A stretch of 9,267 bases of DNA, from NCBI GenBank assembly GCA_902806105.1, contig CADCVI010000112.1, forward strand, positions 1-9,267, given 5' to 3'. Of this stretch, positions 5,791 to 9,267 are shown in pieces; position 1 is the first letter of the stretch; the number at the start of each line of letters is the position of its first letter. The notes beneath the pieces are model-generated. The model was not told the origin of the DNA. It saw only the letters and a program-made list of their open reading frames with translations, and made no database searches. The position numbers and the translations under genes were made by a program. The stretch comes from an uncultured Rubrobacteraceae bacterium. Its GTDB lineage: Bacteria; Actinomycetota; Rubrobacteria; Rubrobacterales; Rubrobacteraceae.

Positions 5791-6791
5791 AGCCCCGTTG
5801 GGACCCTTCCCGCCACGCTGGCGAACCAGTCGATGGTGGTCCTCAGGCCCTCCTCCGCCTCGACCTTCGGCTCCCAGCCCAGGGCTTCCCGGGCCCGGGT
5901 TATGTCTGGGCGGCGCTGCTTCGGGTCGTCTATCGGCAGGGGCTCGCGGGCGAGGGGGCTCGCGCTGCCAGTCAGGCGCAGGATCCTCTCTGCGACCTCC
6001 CTCACCGTGTGCTCCACGGGGTTGCCGATGTTTACGGGTCGGCGTTCTCCGCTGCGCATGAGGAGCACCACGCCCTCGATCAGGTCGTCCACGTACTGCA
6101 CGCTCCTCGTCTGCGTCCCGTCCCCGTAGATCGTGAGCGGGGCGCCGTCGAGGGCCTGGGTTATGAAGTTCGGGATCATGCGCCCGTCGTCGGGGCGCAT
6201 CCTCGGGCCGTAGGTGTTGAAGATGCGCACGATCCTGGTGTCGACGCGGTGGTGGCGGTGGTAGGCCATCGTGATCGCCTCGGCGTAGCGCTTGGCCTCG
6301 TCGTAGACGCCACGCGGACCGACGGGGTCGACGTTGCCGAGGTAGCCCTCGTGCTGGGGGTGGACCAGCGGGTCGCCGTAGACCTCCGACGTCGAGGCCA
6401 GCATCAGGCGCGCCCCACGGTCCTTGGCGAGCCCGAGGGCGTTGTAGGTGCCCAGGGCGCCTACCTTGAGGATCTGGATCGGGATCCTCTCGAAGTCCTT
6501 GGGGCTCGCGGGGGAGGCGAAGTGGTAGACCTCGTCGACGGGTCCGGGGACCTCTATGCGGGTCGTCACGTCGTGCTCGGCGAACTCGAAGCCCGGGGAG
6601 TCCATCAAGTGGGCGACGTTCTCCCGGTCGCCCGTGATCAGGTTGTCCATGCAGACCACCCGGTAGCCCTCCGCGAGCAGCCTCTCGCACAGGTGGCTCC
6701 CGATAAACCCGGCCCCTCCGGTGACGAGCGCCCTCTTCTTGCCAGCGACGCTCTCAGCCACGCCCGAAGCCCCTGTAGAGGAGTCCGGCAT
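5787..6791 (-). CDS. UDP-glucuronate decarboxylase (UDP-xylose synthase)
   Basis: A 334-residue extended SDR enzyme expected to oxidise UDP-glucuronate at C4, decarboxylate it and reduce the product to UDP-xylose. NAD motif GGAGFIG is at 25-31. The family signatures [11 protein letters not shown] (90-100), [38 protein letters not shown] (109-146), [22 protein letters not shown] (158-179) and [10 protein letters not shown] (189-198) are all present. Ser135-Glu136 and Arg229 occupy the positions of the decarboxylase residues of ArnA (Ser433, Glu434, Arg619), with Tyr163 and Lys167 as the SDR pair. These separate it from dTDP-glucose 4,6-dehydratase. It overlaps the UDP-glucose dehydrogenase gene by 38 bases if ATG 6791 is used. 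GTG 6761, with AGGGG eight bases upstream, gives an 8-base overlap and is about equally likely. The gene after it overlaps by four bases. Substrate supply by the preceding dehydrogenase strongly supports the call. Confidence 0.92.
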   Translation of the reverse strand: MPDSSTGASGVAESVAGKKRALVTGGAGFIGSHLCERLLAEGYRVVCMDNLITGDRENVAHLMDSPGFEFAEHDVTTRIEVPGPVDEVYHFASPASPKDFERIPIQILKVGALGTYNALGLAKDRGARLMLASTSEVYGDPLVHPQHEGYLGNVDPVGPRGVYDEAKRYAEAITMAYHRHHRVDTRIVRIFNTYGPRMRPDDGRMIPNFITQALDGAPLTIYGDGTQTRSVQYVDDLIEGVVLLMRSGERRPVNIGNPVEHTVREVAERILRLTGSASPLAREPLPIDDPKQRRPDITRAREALGWEPKVEAEEGLRTTIDWFASVAGRVPTGL

Positions 6792-8145
6792 CCAGGCAGG
6801 CCCTGGGGTCGAGGGCGTTGCGCCCGTCTACGAGCAGCTTCGGCGCCTCCATGAGGGAGGCAGCCCTCCCCGGATCGAGCGCGCGAACCTCCTCCCACTC
6901 CGTAACGACGACGGCCGCGTGAGCCCCCTCCAGAGCCTCGTATGGGTCGAAGACGACCCTGAGGTCCGGCGCCAGGGAGACGGCCTTCTTCCCGGCGACG
7001 GGGTCGTAGCCGACCACGCGCGCCCCCAGGGAGTGGAGGAGGCGCGCTATCTCCAGGCTCGGCGCCTCCCTCAGGTCGTCCGTGTTCGGCTTGAAGGCGA
7101 GGCCCAGGAGGGCGACGCGCTTGCCCTTGAGCGTCCTCAGGTCGCGCTGGAGCTTCTGGACCACGGCCTTCCTCTGGCGCTCGTTCACGACGACCGATGC
7201 GTCCAGCATGGCGGGCTCGTGGCCGTACTCGCGGGCGACGGCGCGAAGCGCCGCGACGTCCTTTGGAAAGCACGAGCCGCCCCACCCTATGCCGGCGTTC
7301 AGGAAGCGCGACCCGATACGCTCGTCCAGGCCGATCCCGTGCGCCACGCTCGCAACGTCCGCCCCGACGAGCTCGCACAGGGAGGCCATCTCGTTGATGA
7401 AGCTGATCTTCGTGGCGAGAAAAGCGTTGGCGGCGTACTTGATCATCTCCGCGCTCGCGAGGTCCGTCGTTACGAACGGCACCGCGTCGCGGGGCCTCGG
7501 GTCGAGCGGCGTGGGGAACGTCTGCTCCACGATCGGCCGGTAGAGCGCCCTCATGGTGTCCAGGGCGTCGCGACCTTCCGAGCCGAGCACGATGCGGTCG
7601 GGGAACAGGGAATCGTAGACCGCGCTCCCCTCCCTGAGAAACTCCGGGTTGGAGACGACCCGGTAGTCGACCTCGCCCCCGCCGACGACCTCCTCGGCCC
7701 CCTCCCGCACGAGCATCGAGACGTAGTCGCCGGAACCCACCGGCACCGTGCTCTTGTTGACCACGACGAGCGGACGGTCCCGGGCAGGCCCTCCGTCGCG
7801 CTCCACCTCGGCGAGGGCGCGGCCCACGCTGCGGGCGACGGCGCCGACGCTGGAGAGGTTCGCGGAGCCGTCCTCCCCCGAGGGGGTATCCACCGCGACG
7901 AACAGAACGTCCGAGCTCCGTACGGCGGCGGGCAGGTCCGTGGCGAAGGAGAGGCGCCCGCCGTCACGGGACAGGAGCTCCTCCAGGCCAGGCTCGTAGA
8001 TCGGGACGCGCCCCTCCGAGAGCTCGGCGACCCGGTCCTCGTTCTTGTCCACGCACACGACCCGGTGGCCGACGTGCGCCAGGCAGGCACCGGTAACGAG
8101 GCCCACGTACCCGGCGCCCACCACCCCTACTTTAAACTCTTCCAC
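6754..8145 (-). CDS. ugd: UDP-glucose 6-dehydrogenase
   Basis: A 463-residue enzyme that oxidises UDP-glucose twice with NAD+ to UDP-glucuronate. The N-terminal Rossmann motif is GAGYVG (10-15), with Asp33 as the NAD ribose-binding acid. [11 protein letters not shown] (165-175), the linker helix [19 protein letters not shown] (234-252) with Lys236 and Asn240, and [10 protein letters not shown] (287-296) with catalytic Cys292, Lys295 and Asp296 all match. The C-terminal UDP-binding domain has [17 protein letters not shown] (347-363) and VDGRN (439-443). Length is usual for bacterial members. The start is GTG 8145, with GGGAG (CTCCC on the + strand at 8153-8157) seven bases upstream; an ATG at 8152 is out of frame. 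The gene follows the sugar transferase gene after a 110-base gap and overlaps the decarboxylase gene, to which it supplies the substrate. Confidence 0.96.
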   Translation of the reverse strand: MEEFKVGVVGAGYVGLVTGACLAHVGHRVVCVDKNEDRVAELSEGRVPIYEPGLEELLSRDGGRLSFATDLPAAVRSSDVLFVAVDTPSGEDGSANLSSVGAVARSVGRALAEVERDGGPARDRPLVVVNKSTVPVGSGDYVSMLVREGAEEVVGGGEVDYRVVSNPEFLREGSAVYDSLFPDRIVLGSEGRDALDTMRALYRPIVEQTFPTPLDPRPRDAVPFVTTDLASAEMIKYAANAFLATKISFINEMASLCELVGADVASVAHGIGLDERIGSRFLNAGIGWGGSCFPKDVAALRAVAREYGHEPAMLDASVVVNERQRKAVVQKLQRDLRTLKGKRVALLGLAFKPNTDDLREAPSLEIARLLHSLGARVVGYDPVAGKKAVSLAPDLRVVFDPYEALEGAHAAVVVTEWEEVRALDPGRAASLMEAPKLLVDGRNALDPRACLDAGLLYRGFGRG

Positions 8146-8223
8146 GCAACATCTCCCGATCTTCCGCTCCGGGCGCTAGCGGGCCATGGACCGCGCCGAA
8201 AGCATCACACGCCCCCACAAAGC

Positions 8224-8238
8224 ACGGATTGTATCCGT
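8224..8238 (-). promoter_or_regulatory. Palindrome with -10-like TACAAT upstream of the UDP-glucose dehydrogenase gene
   Basis: ACGGAT-TGT-ATCCGT is a perfect 6-bp inverted repeat with a 3-base centre. On the minus strand it reads ACGGATACAATCCGT and contains TACAAT, a plausible -10 box for an internal promoter of the last three operon genes, with a leader of about 75 bases. No good -35 is visible. It shares the decamer CGGATACAAT with the element at 2791-2800. It could instead be a regulator site. Confidence 0.35.
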
Positions 8239-8255
8239 CATCTGCCGCGAGCGTC

Positions 8256-9267
8256 CTAGTAGGCGCCTTCGTGGCGGACTACCGCGTGGACGGTCTTCAA
8301 AATGATCTTGATGTCGAGCCCGAGCGACCAGTTCTCGATGTAGTAGAGGTCAAGCCGGATCATGTCCTCGAAAGAAAGGTTGCTCCGGCCGCTGATCTGC
8401 CAGTACCCGGAGCACCCGGGGATGGCGGCGAGGCGCATCTTGTGGCGCGCGGTCATCTTCTCGAAGTCCCTTATCGGCAGCGGGCGCGGCCCGACCAGGC
8501 TCATCTCGCCCTTGAGGACGTTTATAAGCTGCGGCAGCTCGTCTATGCTCCAGCGCCGGATGAAACGTCCCGTGGGCGTGACTCGCGGGTCGTTCTGCAT
8601 CTTGAAGATGGCCCCGTCGGCCTCGTTCTTCGCCTCGAGCTCCGCCTGGCGAGCCTCGGCGTCCGTGTACATGGAGCGGAACTTGTAGCAGAGAAAGACC
8701 TTCTCGTCGGCCCCGACGCGCTTCTGCTTGAAGAAGACTGGCCCCTTCGAGGTGAGCTTTATCAGCGCCGCCACCCCGAGCAGGAGCGGCGACAGGACGA
8801 TGAGACCCAGGGCGGAGCCCGCGACGTCCAGGAGCCGCTTGAGGGCGCGCTGCGTGTTATCCAGGCGCGGGTAGCCGACCTCCAGGAGCGGCAGGCCCAT
8901 GTTCTCGGAGAGGACGGGCGCGCTGCCCATGAGGGTAACGGCCCCGGGCACGACCTCGACCCGGACCTTGCGCAGGCGCATCGAGCGCAGGAGGTTCAAG
9001 AATGCGGCGTCCCCGAGCTTCTCGGCCCCCGACAGGATCACGTTGCGCGCCCCCGTCCGGTCGAGCATCGTCCTGAGGGCGGCGAGGTCAACCCCTTCGT
9101 CGGAGAGATCCATCTCGCCCACGCAGGCGTAAGAGCCGGGCTTCGTCTCCATCACGTCACGGACCCTCGTCCGGGACGCCGGCTCGCCGACGAGGATGGT
9201 GGGGACGCGACCGAGGCCGCGGCGGTAGATCCTTTCGATGATCCGCTCGTAGAGGGATCTCAGGCCG
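8256..9267 (-). CDS. Polyprenyl-phosphate sugar-1-phosphate transferase (exopolysaccharide initiation), 5' end beyond window
   Basis: The frame is open to the right edge, so 336 C-terminal residues are visible and the true start lies outside; a GTG/ATG pair at 9155/9152 is internal. Visible residues 1-130 match the nucleotide-binding-like middle domain of the WbaP/WcaJ family (for example PTILVGEPASRTRVRDVM at 22-39). Next comes KRLLDVAG (143-150) and a hydrophobic re-entrant segment (147-170) with the helix-breaking Ser159-Pro160 pair. The phosphoglycosyltransferase domain follows: GPVFFKQKRVG (175-185), YKFRSMYTDAE (194-204), DPRVTPTGRFIRRWSIDELPQL (226-247) with the catalytic Asp242-Glu243 pair, MSLVGPRPLP (255-264), and GYWQISGRSNLSFEDMI (287-303). 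It transfers a sugar-1-phosphate from a UDP-sugar to undecaprenyl phosphate, starting a lipid-linked glycan at the inner leaflet. N-terminal membrane helices, if present, lie off the window. The sugar is unknown. Confidence 0.93.
   Translation of the reverse strand, partial: GLRSLYERIIERIYRRGLGRVPTILVGEPASRTRVRDVMETKPGSYACVGEMDLSDEGVDLAALRTMLDRTGARNVILSGAEKLGDAAFLNLLRSMRLRKVRVEVVPGAVTLMGSAPVLSENMGLPLLEVGYPRLDNTQRALKRLLDVAGSALGLIVLSPLLLGVAALIKLTSKGPVFFKQKRVGADEKVFLCYKFRSMYTDAEARQAELEAKNEADGAIFKMQNDPRVTPTGRFIRRWSIDELPQLINVLKGEMSLVGPRPLPIRDFEKMTARHKMRLAAIPGCSGYWQISGRSNLSFEDMIRLDLYYIENWSLGLDIKIILKTVHAVVRHEGAY

Noticed and set aside
5791..6690. Upstream extension of the epimerase frame, giving an apparent 605-residue protein
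   Set aside because: Its N-terminal 300 residues are low-complexity Arg/Gly/Pro-rich sequence antisense-free but out of frame with the well-conserved decarboxylase on the same strand. The real epimerase begins at TTG 5790 next to the Rossmann motif, so this is not a fusion.
6721..8259. Long open frame on the + strand (512 codons) opposite ugd
   Set aside because: It lies wholly antisense to a gene with complete family motifs, and its product is the Val/Leu/Arg/Gly/His-rich mix expected from GC-rich shadow frames.
9152..9155. GTG/ATG codons as the start of the sugar transferase
   Set aside because: The frame stays open to the right edge with family-like sequence (GLRSLYERIIERIYRRGLGR..., PTILVGEP), so these codons are internal and the gene is cut by the window.
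1..9267. CRISPR arrays, tRNA or rRNA genes, insertion sequences, integrases and other mobile or defence genes
   Set aside because: I looked for regularly spaced repeats, cloverleaf-type sequence, and transposase, recombinase or nuclease motifs on both strands and saw none; composition appears even across the window.

Overview
This window is GC-rich chromosomal DNA (roughly two thirds G+C by eye, with strong G/C preference at third codon positions). It holds eight protein-coding genes packed almost end to end. Several genes start with TTG or GTG behind purine-rich Shine-Dalgarno sites. Together with the gene set, this suggests a high-GC Actinomycetota bacterium, possibly Rubrobacter-like; the taxonomic call is inference from style, not proof. 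No rRNA, tRNA, CRISPR array, transposase, integrase or phage gene is visible, and no stretch over 300 bases lacks a gene.

Left part (1-2747): a class II CPD photolyase (+) converges on a glutaryl-CoA-dehydrogenase-type acyl-CoA dehydrogenase (-), with a small GC-rich hairpin at the junction. Middle (2748-4759): three genes on the + strand encode a cysteine-containing protein resembling the L-2-amino-thiazoline-4-carboxylate hydrolase/V4R type, a GrpB-family protein, and a short cytosolic sulfite-oxidase-fold molybdopterin oxidoreductase (YuiH-like). A 13-bp GC-rich hairpin at about 4788-4822 separates them from the next block.

Right part (4873-9267): a minus-strand polysaccharide operon. In order of transcription it encodes a polyprenyl-phosphate sugar-1-phosphate transferase (5' end beyond the right edge), UDP-glucose 6-dehydrogenase, a UDP-glucuronate decarboxylase (UDP-xylose synthase), and a GalE-like 4-epimerase. 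The last three genes overlap by a few bases to tens of bases and are probably translationally coupled. Read as a pathway they give UDP-Glc -> UDP-GlcA -> UDP-Xyl, and then possibly UDP-L-arabinose if the last enzyme acts on UDP-xylose. The transferase would start a lipid-linked glycan at the membrane; glycosyltransferases and export genes presumably lie to the right of the window.

I did not find a clearly new defence or mobile system. The points most worth a second look are the pentose-nucleotide-sugar module, the flavin-site substitution in the acyl-CoA dehydrogenase, a decamer (CGGATACAAT) shared by two intergenic regions, and the unassigned cysteine protein.
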